A DNA stretch of 29,691 nucleotides from a virus: the IMG/VR virus record IMGVR_UViG_3300038701_000530, positions 1 to 29,691 of that record; one strand, given 5' to 3'. This document shows, one piece after another, positions 21,851 through 27,885 of this stretch. The position numbers and the translations under genes are program-made. Within the stretch, counting starts at the first letter, position 1. Each line of letters starts with the position of its first letter. Below the pieces are notes generated by a model. The model was given only the letters and a program-made list of their open reading frames with translations. It made no database searches and was not told where the DNA came from.

Positions 21851-22126
21851 TTATTTACGCATGTCTAGGAGTTGTTGATAGAGCTTCCTTGCATCAGTAA
21901 TAACTATTTTACCCTCAATAAAGCCAGTTCCAATTTCTTGAACAATTTTAGGCTCTTCTAGCTCACCTAGTAGTGCATCAAGGGCTGCTTCTTGTTTTTG
22001 AAGTATATCTTCTGCTAGTTTTGGCTTCTTTAATTTAAACTCCTCCCAAGTTAAAGTATCACTAGCACTTTCAACACACTTTAAGTACCAAGCCTCTGCC
22101 ATCTTATTAATTAGTTTATCTCTCAT
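21851..22126 (-). CDS. 91-residue helical early protein
   Basis: Starts MRDKLINKMAEAWYLKCVES at ATG 22126 with GGAGG five bases upstream; a GTG four codons earlier falls on the SD itself. It is almost wholly helical: LTWEEFKLKKPKLAEDILQK in the middle and DARKLYQQLLDMRK at the end. There are no membrane segments or metal motifs. It is a member of the run of small genes downstream of the regulator. Not recognised; helical proteins of this size in early operons frequently bind host targets. Confidence 0.65.
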   Translation of the reverse strand: MRDKLINKMAEAWYLKCVESASDTLTWEEFKLKKPKLAEDILQKQEAALDALLGELEEPKIVQEIGTGFIEGKIVITDARKLYQQLLDMRK

Positions 22127-22164
22127 TACCACCTCCACCTAAATATACGCTCCCAGAGAGTCAT

Positions 22165-22317
22165 TTATAGCAACTCCATCTTCAACTCATGGTGCTTAAT
22201 ACCGTCTTCGATAAGCTTTTTATAAAACCCTTCACTAACTAACGTGAATCCATCAAGGAACTCGTCAGTAGTCATTTTCCTATCAGTTTTTGGTTTAAAA
22301 TCTATTACATCACCCAT
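22165..22317 (-). CDS. 50-residue early protein
   Basis: ATG 22317 has GAGAG upstream and opens a frame MGDVIDFKPKTDRKMTTDEF that ends HHELKMELL. Codon use and spacing match its neighbours: 9 bases after the 77-residue gene and 38 before the next. The sequence has a polar start followed by one or two helices (FLDGFTLVSEGFYKKLIEDG), resembling short phage proteins that open with a xVVDFKPK motif and then a helix pair. No function can be named. Confidence 0.6.
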   Translation of the reverse strand: MGDVIDFKPKTDRKMTTDEFLDGFTLVSEGFYKKLIEDGIKHHELKMELL

Positions 22318-22326
22318 AATTATCTC

Positions 22327-22560
22327 TCATTGTGATTCCTTAATTTTGTACATCCGCATAACTGGTATAGTTTTAAAAGTCACCTTATCGTCTTTAAGTT
22401 CAGTCTTAACGTAGGCATATTCTTCCCACACTCTATCCATAGCGTCATTGAACGCCTTCTCAACATCTTCGTAAGGTTTCTCAATAGTTGATGTGCAAAT
22501 CGGCTTTACAGACGGCTTAAGCCATTTATCATGTAACTGCGGTAATTTAAACTTTCTCAT
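22327..22560 (-). CDS. 77-residue basic early protein
   Basis: Starts MRKFKLPQLHDKWLKPSVKP at ATG 22560, four bases past the stop of the tail-anchored protein, with GGAG eight bases upstream. A frame extending to ATG 22641 would overlap that gene by 77 bases and has no ribosome site, so I do not use it. Residues 30-50 are acidic and helical (KPYEDVEKAFNDAMDRVWEE) and the end is beta-like (DKVTFKTIPVMRMYKI). Not recognised. Co-expression with two membrane proteins suggests a shared role. Confidence 0.6.
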   Translation of the reverse strand: MRKFKLPQLHDKWLKPSVKPICTSTIEKPYEDVEKAFNDAMDRVWEEYAYVKTELKDDKVTFKTIPVMRMYKIKESQ

Positions 22561-22564
22561 ACCC

Positions 22565-22825
22565 CTAACTCCAAACCAACCATATAGCTGAAAAAGCTGC
22601 GCCAAGATACGACACAATAAACCAGCAATTAACTTGTGCATTCATTCGCGAAACCCTAGCAAGAAAATAATCACTCGCAATATCAATAAATTGTTTAGCG
22701 AAACTCAAGGAGTTTTGGTTTACTTCTAGCTCATCATCGTCTTTTAAATCATCAAGCTCATCCTTTAACTTCTTAGCTTGCTCTTTATTGAATAATTTAA
22801 TAATATTATTTTTTTGTTCAGCCAT
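22565..22825 (-). CDS. Tail-anchored membrane protein, 86 residues
   Basis: The N-terminal 60 residues are highly charged and helical (KEQAKKLKDELDDLKDDDEL), and residues 67-85 (CWFIVSYLGAAFSAIWLVW) form one transmembrane helix at the very end, so the bulk should stay in the cytoplasm with the tail in the inner membrane. It lies two bases after the two-span protein, in the operon headed by the XRE regulator. Membrane proteins at this place in temperate phages often block superinfection or sense infection, but no known family is visible. Start ATG 22825. Confidence 0.68.
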   Translation of the reverse strand: MAEQKNNIIKLFNKEQAKKLKDELDDLKDDDELEVNQNSLSFAKQFIDIASDYFLARVSRMNAQVNCWFIVSYLGAAFSAIWLVWS

Positions 22826-22827
22826 GG

Positions 22828-23025
22828 TTAGTTACCTAAATTAGAATAAACAAGACATATCATGACAACTGTGATGATAATTCCGTGAGTAAAATGTAGC
22901 ACTCTTTCTCTCTTAGTAGTTCCACTTTCGCTTGCGCATACTCTCCCTATCCCCGTATAACAATGAAGGTAGAGAAGCAGCCAAAAAAGTATCAAGGCGC
23001 ACACTGGTATTAAAACATCAATCAT
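22828..23025 (-). CDS. Two-span small membrane protein
   Basis: 65 residues from ATG 23025, with AGGAG upstream; a frame to ATG 23055 lacks a ribosome site. Helix 1 covers about residues 3-22 (DVLIPVCALILFWLLLYLHC), a polar loop with SESGTTKRER follows, and helix 2 spans about 46-61 (THGIIITVVMICLVYS). Size and topology (two helices joined by a charged loop) fit class II holins as well as exclusion proteins. It lies in an early operon and not near a lysin, so exclusion or membrane signalling is at least as likely. A nested dyad lies just upstream. Confidence 0.65.
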   Translation of the reverse strand: MIDVLIPVCALILFWLLLYLHCYTGIGRVCASESGTTKRERVLHFTHGIIITVVMICLVYSNLGN

Positions 23026-23042
23026 ATCATCTCCTATATATA

Positions 23043-23126
23043 AGGGGTGGCGCATTGTATTTACATATCACTGGAGAGATACAAACCCTACTGCGCAGTC
23101 AATTACCAGCGCTCTACACCACCCCT
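23043..23126 (-). promoter_or_regulatory. Nested dyad in the leader of the membrane-protein genes
   Basis: On the leftward transcript AGGGGTGG (23126-23119) pairs with CCACCCCT (23050-23043); inside, GCGCA (23096-23092) pairs with TGCGC (23054-23050, sharing one base) and TTGTAT (23084-23079) with ATACAA (23060-23055). The 3' arm is continuous; the 5' arm has bulges of 22 and 7 bases. It ends 10 bases before the AGGAG of the two-span protein. There is no T run, so it is not a standard terminator. Confidence 0.45.
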
Positions 23127-23130
23127 CCGC

Positions 23131-23322
23131 CTAAGCGTCCTTTTTACTAAGCTCTCTAACAGCTCGAATAATCTTATTCAGCGTTTGATAGCCTACATTG
23201 TCGGTACTAAAGTAATACGATACAGCCGAAGGAGTAACGTCTAACTTTTCAGCTAAAGCGGTTTGAGTGATACCGTGTCTAGCCATATATTCCTGTATTT
23301 TTTTGGGATTAATTTGTCTCAT
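23131..23322 (-). CDS. XRE-family helix-turn-helix regulator (Cro/repressor-like)
   Basis: 63 residues, a single DNA-binding domain. The helix-turn-helix is GITQTALAEKLDVTPSAVSY (about 17-36), with the recognition helix near TPSAVSYYF. No dimerisation or peptidase domain, so it is closer in size to Cro than to a full CI. I start at ATG 23322 (MRQINPKKIQ): the longer frame to TTG 23382 runs through its own promoter. It probably binds TATTACTYAAYATT in its own promoter and in two rightward promoters, regulating itself and both operons. Which state it favours, lysis or lysogeny, cannot be told. Confidence 0.85.
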   Translation of the reverse strand: MRQINPKKIQEYMARHGITQTALAEKLDVTPSAVSYYFSTDNVGYQTLNKIIRAVRELSKKDA

Positions 23323-23353
23323 CTTTTTACCGTATAATATTTCATATACACTC

Positions 23354-23382
23354 AGTATAAATATATTACTCAATATTGTCAA
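23354..23382 (-). promoter_or_regulatory. Consensus promoter of the XRE regulator
   Basis: Leftward TTGACA (23382-23377), 17 bases, TATACT (23359-23354). Start expected near 23347, 25 bases before the ATG. The operator-like TATTACTCAATATT (23364-23377) fills the spacer, as expected for autoregulation. Confidence 0.75.
23364..23377. promoter_or_regulatory. Operator O1
   Basis: TATTACTCAATATT, one of three exact matches to TATTACTYAAYATT; the others lie at 23422-23435 and 27863-27876. All three occupy the -35/-10 spacer of a promoter, so a bound regulator would block RNA polymerase. Confidence 0.6.
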
Positions 23383-23415
23383 TTATAAAAATTAAGCTTT
23401 AACTTAAAATAATTG

Positions 23416-23444
23416 TTGACTTATTACTTAACATTAGATATTGT
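23416..23444 (+). promoter_or_regulatory. Rightward early promoter for the recombination operon
   Basis: TTGACT (23416-23421), 17-base spacer containing operator TATTACTTAACATT, TATTGT (23439-23444). The 45 bases from -45 to +18 closely match the promoter at 27857. Divergent from the regulator promoter; the two -35 boxes are 33 bases apart. Confidence 0.7.
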
Positions 23445-23469
23445 GGGGTTACCAACAACGGAGGTTAAT

Positions 23470-23556
23470 ATGGAAGAATATGAAGACATACTAGCTGAAC
23501 AGTTAGAGTATGAGAATTGGTATTATGGTTCAATGTGGAGTGAAGAAAATGAGTAA
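23470..23556 (+). CDS. 28-residue acidic peptide at the head of the rightward operon
   Basis: First frame after the rightward promoter, with GGAGG five bases before ATG. It starts MEEYEDILAEQLEYENWYYG and ends WSEENE: about a third acidic residues, with several Tyr and Trp and no Lys or Arg. The stop overlaps the start of the annealing-protein gene by eight bases, and the SD of that gene is inside it. It may be a coupling leader, or a short acidic effector that mimics DNA or binds a basic host protein. The strong ribosome site suggests it is translated. Confidence 0.55.
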   Translation: MEEYEDILAEQLEYENWYYGSMWSEENE

Positions 23557-24175
23557 CATGGATGTGTGGAATAAAGTGTGCCAAACAGACCCGAAACATA
23601 CCAAGCATGTAGCGCAGAGGGGCGGTTTTACGGCTATAGGCGCTATGTACCAAATACAAAGAGCAACGGAAGTTTTCGGTGCTGCTGGCGATGGCTGGGG
23701 GTGGAGTTATGGAGAGCCTCACTTCTTACCCAATGGCACGGTAGCTATTAAATGCACATTGTGGCACGGCAAGAGGGAAAATACAGTTGAGCAATACGGT
23801 CAAAAAAAGATGGGGGATAACGCTAGACCTGATGAAGACGCTTTTAAAAAAGCTTGCACTGATGGGTTAACTAAATGCTTGTCCTACCTTGGCTTTAGTG
23901 CTGATGTATTCTTAGGGAAGTTTGACGATAATAAATATGTTGAGTCGCTATTAAAAGCAGAGCGAGCGTCCAGTGATTACTTAATAAAGTTAACAAAGAT
24001 TAAAACTGCGCAGGAACTGTCACAGCTTAAAAAAGATAACGCTGATGTGTTAAAGAGATTTAAGGACTCTTATGTAAGCTTGCATGAGACAATAGAGCGA
24101 GTGACTAACTCACTGGAGCTTGAGATTTGTCCTGATGTTAATGAAAAACCAAATAAGGAGTTTAAAAATGATTGA
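23549..24175 (+). CDS. Rad52-type single-strand annealing protein
   Basis: 208 residues from ATG 23549 (GGAG eight bases upstream inside the 28-residue gene); the frame extends to ATG 23510 but without SD. The block GGFTAIGAMYQIQRATEVFG (25-44), GWGW near 50, and DAFKKACTDGLTKCLSYLGF then SADVFLGKFDDNKY (97-130) is the pattern I recall from phage annealing proteins of the Rad52-like superfamily. They coat single strands and promote annealing during recombination. Residues 135-208 are a helical tail. SSB and NinB downstream support this. The subfamily is not certain. Confidence 0.72.
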   Translation: MSNMDVWNKVCQTDPKHTKHVAQRGGFTAIGAMYQIQRATEVFGAAGDGWGWSYGEPHFLPNGTVAIKCTLWHGKRENTVEQYGQKKMGDNARPDEDAFKKACTDGLTKCLSYLGFSADVFLGKFDDNKYVESLLKAERASSDYLIKLTKIKTAQELSQLKKDNADVLKRFKDSYVSLHETIERVTNSLELEICPDVNEKPNKEFKND

Positions 24176-24368
24176 ATGGCTTGATAAATCAGGTAGAAAA
24201 TGGGGTGTAACCTACAATCTATCACATTGCGGTAATTATGTTGACCGCACCACATACCCACCAAGGGGTAATTATGGCGATACAGTGCAGATGACTATTG
24301 CTGCATTTAAGGAATTAAGATTAGAAATTTGCAATTTAAAAACAGAGGAACAAAATGAGTGTAAATAA
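24168..24368 (+). CDS. 66-residue protein between annealing protein and SSB
   Basis: Starts [20 protein letters not shown] at ATG 24168 with AAGGAG seven bases upstream. It overlaps the previous gene by eight bases and the SSB gene by fourteen, so the three are translationally coupled. The first half looks like a small beta unit ([20 protein letters not shown]) and the rest is helical ([19 protein letters not shown]). No zinc or nucleic-acid motif is clear. Its close coupling with two single-strand DNA proteins suggests an accessory function in the same process. Confidence 0.65.
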   Translation: MIEWLDKSGRKWGVTYNLSHCGNYVDRTTYPPRGNYGDTVQMTIAAFKELRLEICNLKTEEQNECK

Positions 24369-24792
24369 AGTGATAATTGTCGGCAATGTTGGCAAAGACC
24401 CAGAAATAAGAGCTATGCAAAATGGCAATGAGATTGCTAACTTGACTGTGGCGACTTCCGAAAAGTGGAAAGATAAGAACACTGGAGAGCAAAAGGAAAA
24501 AACCGAATGGCATCGTGTAGTAGTGTTTAGTGCCGGGCTTGTAAGTGTGGTTAAGAACTACGTTAAGAAAGGCTCAAAGCTATACATAGAAGGCGCATTG
24601 CAAACTAGAAAATGGCAAGGGCAAGACGGTAAGGATAATTATAGCACTGAGGTTGTATTGCAGGGTTTTGGCAGTAGCATACAAATGCTAGATAGTCGAG
24701 GCAACACAGCACAAGAGCAACACAGCCAAGATAAAGGTAATGCTTACCAAGCGCAGCCTATAGACGATTTAGACGATGAGATTCCATTTTAA
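24355..24792 (+). CDS. ssb: Single-stranded DNA-binding protein
   Basis: 145 residues. OB-fold of the bacterial SSB type over residues 1-105: [20 protein letters not shown], then [25 protein letters not shown] and [21 protein letters not shown] flexible Gln/Asp/Ser linker follows and the end is DLDDEIPF, the acidic tip that binds partner proteins in SSB. It protects single strands in replication and recombination and probably works with the annealing protein two genes upstream. Length is typical for phage-encoded SSB. GAGG is placed six bases before the ATG. Confidence 0.95.
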   Translation: MSVNKVIIVGNVGKDPEIRAMQNGNEIANLTVATSEKWKDKNTGEQKEKTEWHRVVVFSAGLVSVVKNYVKKGSKLYIEGALQTRKWQGQDGKDNYSTEVVLQGFGSSIQMLDSRGNTAQEQHSQDKGNAYQAQPIDDLDDEIPF

Positions 24793-24818
24793 CTATTAAC
24801 AACTAAGGAGAAAAGACT

Positions 24819-25481
24819 ATGTTCTTAAAAGACTATACAGGACAAGAAGTTGAGCAGCTAACTGACGCTCAAGTGCAAAAGATAATTAATTTTGAATGCG
24901 CTGACGCTGGTGCGCCAATGTTGCCAGAGCGCCCAGAGCAACCAGAAAAGCCGACTCATAAGCCCGACATGCAACTATATCAAGTGGGCGGATATTATGG
25001 GTGGCACGTTCGAACCCCGGAGGAGGCGGCCACAGTATTGGGTGCGCTTGCAAAGGTGGTACTTTGGGACACTGATTATGCTGGAAGCAACTACAACAAT
25101 AAGAAGGCGGTAAAAAAAGATTTTAATTCTGCACAAGAAAAGGTTGAGGCTACTAATGTATTTTCACCGGAGCTGTGGGACAAGGTGAAATCAGAGATGG
25201 AGGCTTATGACCAAAAGAAAAAGGCATACGATACCGCTATCGAATCCTACAATAAGGCTGACCGCGCAAGAAATGAAATTTCTAGTTGGGTGTGGGGGGT
25301 TGTATCGGAAGCTAGAAGCTTTGCATATAAAAGAACAGAATTAGAAGGTTTTAAGCAGAACTACATTGACCTTGCGGAGGGTGATTTAGAGTTGGGTGAG
25401 AAGTTTTTTATAAAAGCCTATCCTGACAGCAACCAATATCTTGGTAAACACTTCCAACATGATGACCTTAAACAAGATTAA
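24819..25481 (+). CDS. 220-residue protein of unknown function
   Basis: The N-terminus MFLKDYTGQEVEQLTDAQVQ is followed by a Pro/Glu-rich linker (LPERPEQPEKPTHKPDMQLY), then an aromatic segment (VGGYYGWHVRTPEEAATVLG) and a long helical region that includes YDQKKKAYDTAIESYNKADR, likely coiled coil. The rest is mixed with SYAYKRT-type charged stretches. No membrane helix, catalytic motif or signal was seen. It shares a 17-base ribosome-site block with the following gene and lies in the recombination operon after ssb. A DNA-metabolism accessory role is only inferred. Confidence 0.78.
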   Translation: MFLKDYTGQEVEQLTDAQVQKIINFECADAGAPMLPERPEQPEKPTHKPDMQLYQVGGYYGWHVRTPEEAATVLGALAKVVLWDTDYAGSNYNNKKAVKKDFNSAQEKVEATNVFSPELWDKVKSEMEAYDQKKKAYDTAIESYNKADRARNEISSWVWGVVSEARSFAYKRTELEGFKQNYIDLAEGDLELGEKFFIKAYPDSNQYLGKHFQHDDLKQD

Positions 25482-25505
25482 TTTAACAACTAAGGAGAAT
25501 ATAAC

Positions 25506-25763
25506 ATGACTAATTACGGTGGACTATCAGCAGAGCAACTAAGACAATTCATAGAGAGGCTTGAACGGCTCGAAGAAGAAAAGAAAAACATCAGTGAAGG
25601 TATTAAGGAAGTCTTTGCCGAAGCTAAGGCTAATGGCTTTGATGTTAAAATTATGCGTGAAATATTAAAGCTCCGCAAAAAAGAAGATACAGAGCTTAAA
25701 GAGGAAGAGTACTTAATTGAAGTTTATAAACGCGCATTAGGAATGTTACCGCAGGAGGATTAA
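25506..25763 (+). CDS. DUF2312 / GapR-like nucleoid protein
   Basis: 85 residues in the form of this family: [20 protein letters not shown], then [29 protein letters not shown], and a helical end [13 protein letters not shown]. In Caulobacter, GapR is an essential small protein that clamps overtwisted DNA ahead of moving polymerases and replication forks and helps topoisomerases. The family is mostly alphaproteobacterial and occurs in their phages. Here it sits with ssb and the annealing protein, so it probably assists phage replication or packaging-length DNA handling. The length and the core helices appear intact. The same ribosome-site block as upstream is used. Confidence 0.9.
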   Translation: MTNYGGLSAEQLRQFIERLERLEEEKKNISEGIKEVFAEAKANGFDVKIMREILKLRKKEDTELKEEEYLIEVYKRALGMLPQED

Positions 25764-25765
25764 TT

Positions 25766-25933
25766 GTGTTTAATTTTATTAAAAGATTACTATTACGCAA
25801 GTTGCCACCTAGGAAGTTGCTAAAGCCACGCACTGAGGGTAAGTACAGAGAGCTTAATAAATGGGAGCGGCTAGCTAATAAAGACCGCTTATGCATGGAG
25901 AGGTTAAAGCTTGAGGGTAAAATTGATGCCTAA
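25766..25933 (+). CDS. 55-residue basic protein, GTG start
   Basis: GTG 25766 has AGGAGG seven bases upstream, three bases after the GapR-like stop. The protein (after initiator) reads FNFIKRLLLRKLPPRKLLKP near its start, strongly basic, and ends in a helix with LCMERLKLEGKIDA. It contains 17 or so Lys/Arg, with an amphipathic N-terminus that could touch membrane or nucleic acid. It overlaps the HNH-like gene by eight bases. Function unknown; its placement between a DNA-binding protein and a nuclease points to DNA processing. Confidence 0.6.
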   Translation: MFNFIKRLLLRKLPPRKLLKPRTEGKYRELNKWERLANKDRLCMERLKLEGKIDA

Positions 25934-26219
25934 ACGCCCAGCTAAGGCAGAGCGTGAATATAGAAGGTGGGTAGCTAGCCATCCATGTCAAGGCTGTGGT
26001 TGTGAAGATGATACAAGAGTTGCTCACCATCTAACTTTCTGTGGCACTATGATGGGCGGTAAGCCAAAGGAGTGTTACTTAGTGTGCCTTTGTTACTGGT
26101 GTCATATTGAAGATTTACACCGTCATGGTGAAAAGACATTCTGGGCTAAGTATGGCTTTGAATTAGACCAAGTTAAGGAATACGCAGAGAATTTATATAG
26201 GAAGTACCATGACTTATAA
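25926..26219 (+). CDS. HNH-like nuclease (YbcO/Ref/NinG type)
   Basis: 97 residues from ATG 25926. The pattern is that of compact phage HNH-fold nucleases: C21-x2-C24 in PCQGCGCE, the AHH motif at 33-35 (RVAHHLTF), GGKP, then LCYWCHIEDLHR with C56, C59, H60 and H65, followed by FWAKYGFEL. Two zinc-binding cysteine pairs plus catalytic His are thus visible. Related proteins act in phage recombination as structure-specific or RecA-dependent nucleases. A TTG frame starting five codons earlier is less likely. It ends by overlapping the next gene by 11 bases. Confidence 0.8.
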   Translation: MPKRPAKAEREYRRWVASHPCQGCGCEDDTRVAHHLTFCGTMMGGKPKECYLVCLCYWCHIEDLHRHGEKTFWAKYGFELDQVKEYAENLYRKYHDL

Positions 26220-26658
26220 AAAAGATAGTGAGCGCATAGAGGACGCAATTATACCCTCCATACTTGAGGCATTAATGTTATCACATGTTGCGCAAATACC
26301 ACAAAACAAGAAGCACTTTGAGAAACATTTGCAGTTACTCAAGTCTGATATATTCTTAGAGGCAAATAGCATCAAACTACTTAAAAGATTGGAGCGCATA
26401 GAAAAGAAGGTATTGAAACATTTCGAGCAGAATAAAATATTAATACCTAAGGCTTACATGATAATTACATTTCTAGCCGACCAGTTAAACGAATTAGAGG
26501 CTATACAATTAAACGGCAACACAAGACAAGTTATATCAGAAATTAGCCACGAGATTAAAAAAGGATATAAAGACGAAAGTATAAAACAGATGGATTATGA
26601 GGCAGAGCAGGAAGTTCCGCAGGTTTTAACATTACTACAGCAGGAGGGTTTATTTTGA
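26209..26658 (+). CDS. 149-residue helical protein
   Basis: Starts MTYKKDSERIEDAIIPSILE. Predicted to be nearly all helix, with repeated Leu/Lys/Glu heptad-like stretches (KLLKRLERIEKKVLKHFEQN) that may form a coiled coil, and a hydrophobic segment IPKAYMIITFLADQL that is too short for a membrane span. The end is acidic (DYEAEQEVPQVLTLLQQ). No match is recognised. It is coupled on both sides, overlapping the HNH-like and ninB-like genes, so it likely belongs to the recombination functions. Confidence 0.72.
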   Translation: MTYKKDSERIEDAIIPSILEALMLSHVAQIPQNKKHFEKHLQLLKSDIFLEANSIKLLKRLERIEKKVLKHFEQNKILIPKAYMIITFLADQLNELEAIQLNGNTRQVISEISHEIKKGYKDESIKQMDYEAEQEVPQVLTLLQQEGLF

Positions 26659-27068
26659 AGTTTATAATACTAAATGAAAAGGTACGCACTAACGCTATTG
26701 AGTATATCAAACAGCAAAATATCGATAAACCCCTGCAGATGGATATAAAGCCCTATAAGCGTAATCGCACTTTATCACAAAATAATCTTTATTGGATGTG
26801 GATACCATACCTTGCGGAGCATTTCGGATACACAGAAGAAGAAATGCACGATGAGTTAAAATACGCTTTCCTTGGTGAGACCACTTATATTAACCGTAAA
26901 GGCATAGAAAGAGTGAAGCCGATAAGCACAACAACACTAAAAACAAAAGGCATGGCGGACTACTTAACTAAAGTTGAAGTTCTGGCCAATAAAGAGGAAA
27001 TTAAACTTCCTATCCCCGATGATTATAAATTCGCTATGATGCATGATAAAGACAACTTGGAGAGATAA
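26655..27068 (+). CDS. ninB: NinB-like recombination protein
   Basis: 137 residues. The family mark KRNRTLSQNNLYWMWIPYLA (35-54), with RNR-x2-SQN, is present and is followed by FGYTEEEMHDELKYAFLG and later a KGMADYLTKVE segment; typical NinB/Orf proteins have the SxxQN...W core and a closing helix. Lambda NinB (Orf) binds SSB-coated single-stranded DNA and helps load recombinases. The start is TTG 26655 overlapping the preceding TGA, with GGAGG six bases away. An SSB and an annealing protein upstream fit this role. Confidence 0.87.
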   Translation: MKFIILNEKVRTNAIEYIKQQNIDKPLQMDIKPYKRNRTLSQNNLYWMWIPYLAEHFGYTEEEMHDELKYAFLGETTYINRKGIERVKPISTTTLKTKGMADYLTKVEVLANKEEIKLPIPDDYKFAMMHDKDNLER

Positions 27069-27069
27069 C

Positions 27070-27390
27070 ATGAAAAGACCAGATAAAATAAAAGTAGCTT
27101 GCTTTGATATAACCATAGAAGACTACACACATTTAAAAGCAACGGTAGACCAGAATTACGGCAGGTTCTCTTCGATGGAGATGCTGATTAATATTGACCC
27201 AGAGATTAAAGGGAAGATTAAAGAGGTAGATACTTTAATCCACGAGATTAACCATGCTATTTATTGGGCTTATGGAATAGAGGATGCGGACAAGGAAGAG
27301 CGTATAGTTGGAACTTTTGCTACTGCATGGACTCAGGTTTACAGGGATAATCCAGAGCTATTGGCGTTTATAACAGAATCATTAAAGTAA
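27070..27390 (+). CDS. Putative zinc metallopeptidase, HExxH type
   Basis: 106 residues from ATG 27070 (GGAGAG upstream). LIHEINHAIYWAYG contains H58-E59-x2-H62, the zinc/catalytic motif of short zincins such as the ImmA/IrrE-like and SprT-like groups; E76 or E77 in DKEERIVGTF, 14 residues on, may be the third ligand. The N-terminus (KVACFDITIEDYTHLKATVD) is a small beta unit that commonly precedes the active helix. ImmA-type peptidases cleave repressors, which would be notable in this operon, but no helix-turn-helix partner is adjacent. It overlaps the nuclease gene on the other strand by nine bases. Confidence 0.72.
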   Translation: MKRPDKIKVACFDITIEDYTHLKATVDQNYGRFSSMEMLINIDPEIKGKIKEVDTLIHEINHAIYWAYGIEDADKEERIVGTFATAWTQVYRDNPELLAFITESLK

Positions 27391-27753
27391 CTCTTTATCA
27401 CACCAATCTTGAAACTCTGCCAGTGAGTATATCTTAATTGTATTCACTGGTGTACACTCAAACATTTCAGCCACTTCTTTCTGCTCGACAGTATAATCAT
27501 TTTTCCCATATTTAAACTCGATTAACCAGACTTTCACAATATCACCCTTTACATGGACAATATTCATATCAAAAACGCCTTTTTCATAACCGTCTTTTTT
27601 AAGTGCAGCTATTCTCCAGCCCTCAGCAACAAAGCCTAAGTCGGGCGGTGATACAACATAAACCTTACCTTTAACGTAAGGCTTAATCCCTCGCATATAA
27701 TCAACACAAGGCCTCCTTACTAAATCACGCTCATTATTTTTTCTTTTAGCCAC
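27382..27753 (-). CDS. VRR-NUC-type nuclease
   Basis: 123 residues. The PD-(D/E)xK-like core of the VRR-NUC group appears as GVFDMNIVH (D62), WLIEFKYGKN (E79-x-K81) and the following DYTVEQKEVAEM, where Gln often follows in this family; ERDLVRRPCVDYM is the leading helix. Members of the group act as structure-specific nucleases in repair or as single-domain phage enzymes. It runs leftward, opposite to the flanking rightward operon, starts at GTG and has a strong own promoter. That makes it an independent moron-like unit. Its substrate is unknown. Confidence 0.8.
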   Translation of the reverse strand: MAKRKNNERDLVRRPCVDYMRGIKPYVKGKVYVVSPPDLGFVAEGWRIAALKKDGYEKGVFDMNIVHVKGDIVKVWLIEFKYGKNDYTVEQKEVAEMFECTPVNTIKIYSLAEFQDWCDKELL

Positions 27754-27791
27754 TACGCCTGATATTATTGTTTTTATACAACTACTTATAT

Positions 27792-27820
27792 AGTATAGTG
27801 CTAACTGCGTTGTTTGTAAA
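27792..27820 (-). promoter_or_regulatory. Promoter of the VRR-NUC-type gene
   Basis: Leftward TTTACA (27820-27815), 17 bases, TATACT (27797-27792). Start expected about 27785, some 30 bases before the GTG. The -10 matches that of the XRE regulator promoter, but no operator-like 14-mer is in this spacer. Confidence 0.65.
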
Positions 27821-27856
27821 GGTGAAAGAAAATTAAGTAATAGGTTAAATTAATTG

Positions 27857-27885
27857 TTGACTTATTACTCAACATTAATTACTAT
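27857..27885 (+). promoter_or_regulatory. Second rightward early promoter, twin of the first
   Basis: TTGACT (27857-27862), 17 bases holding TATTACTCAACATT, and TACTAT (27880-27885). The upstream TTAA(A/T)TAATTG, the spacer and the leader GATTACCAACAA match the promoter at 23416 with few changes, so both should respond alike to the XRE regulator. Confidence 0.72.

Noticed and set aside
22561-22641. N-terminal hydrophobic extension of the 77-residue gene
   Set aside because: It overlaps the tail-anchored gene in another frame and has no SD, whereas ATG 22560 has one and abuts the upstream stop.
23323-23382. 20-residue N-terminal extension of the XRE regulator
   Set aside because: It would start at TTG inside TTGACA and run through the -10; the region is a consensus promoter and operator.
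24070-24513. Minus-strand frames opposite the annealing protein and ssb
   Set aside because: Cysteine/Phe-rich shadows without ribosome sites, opposite clearly identified genes.
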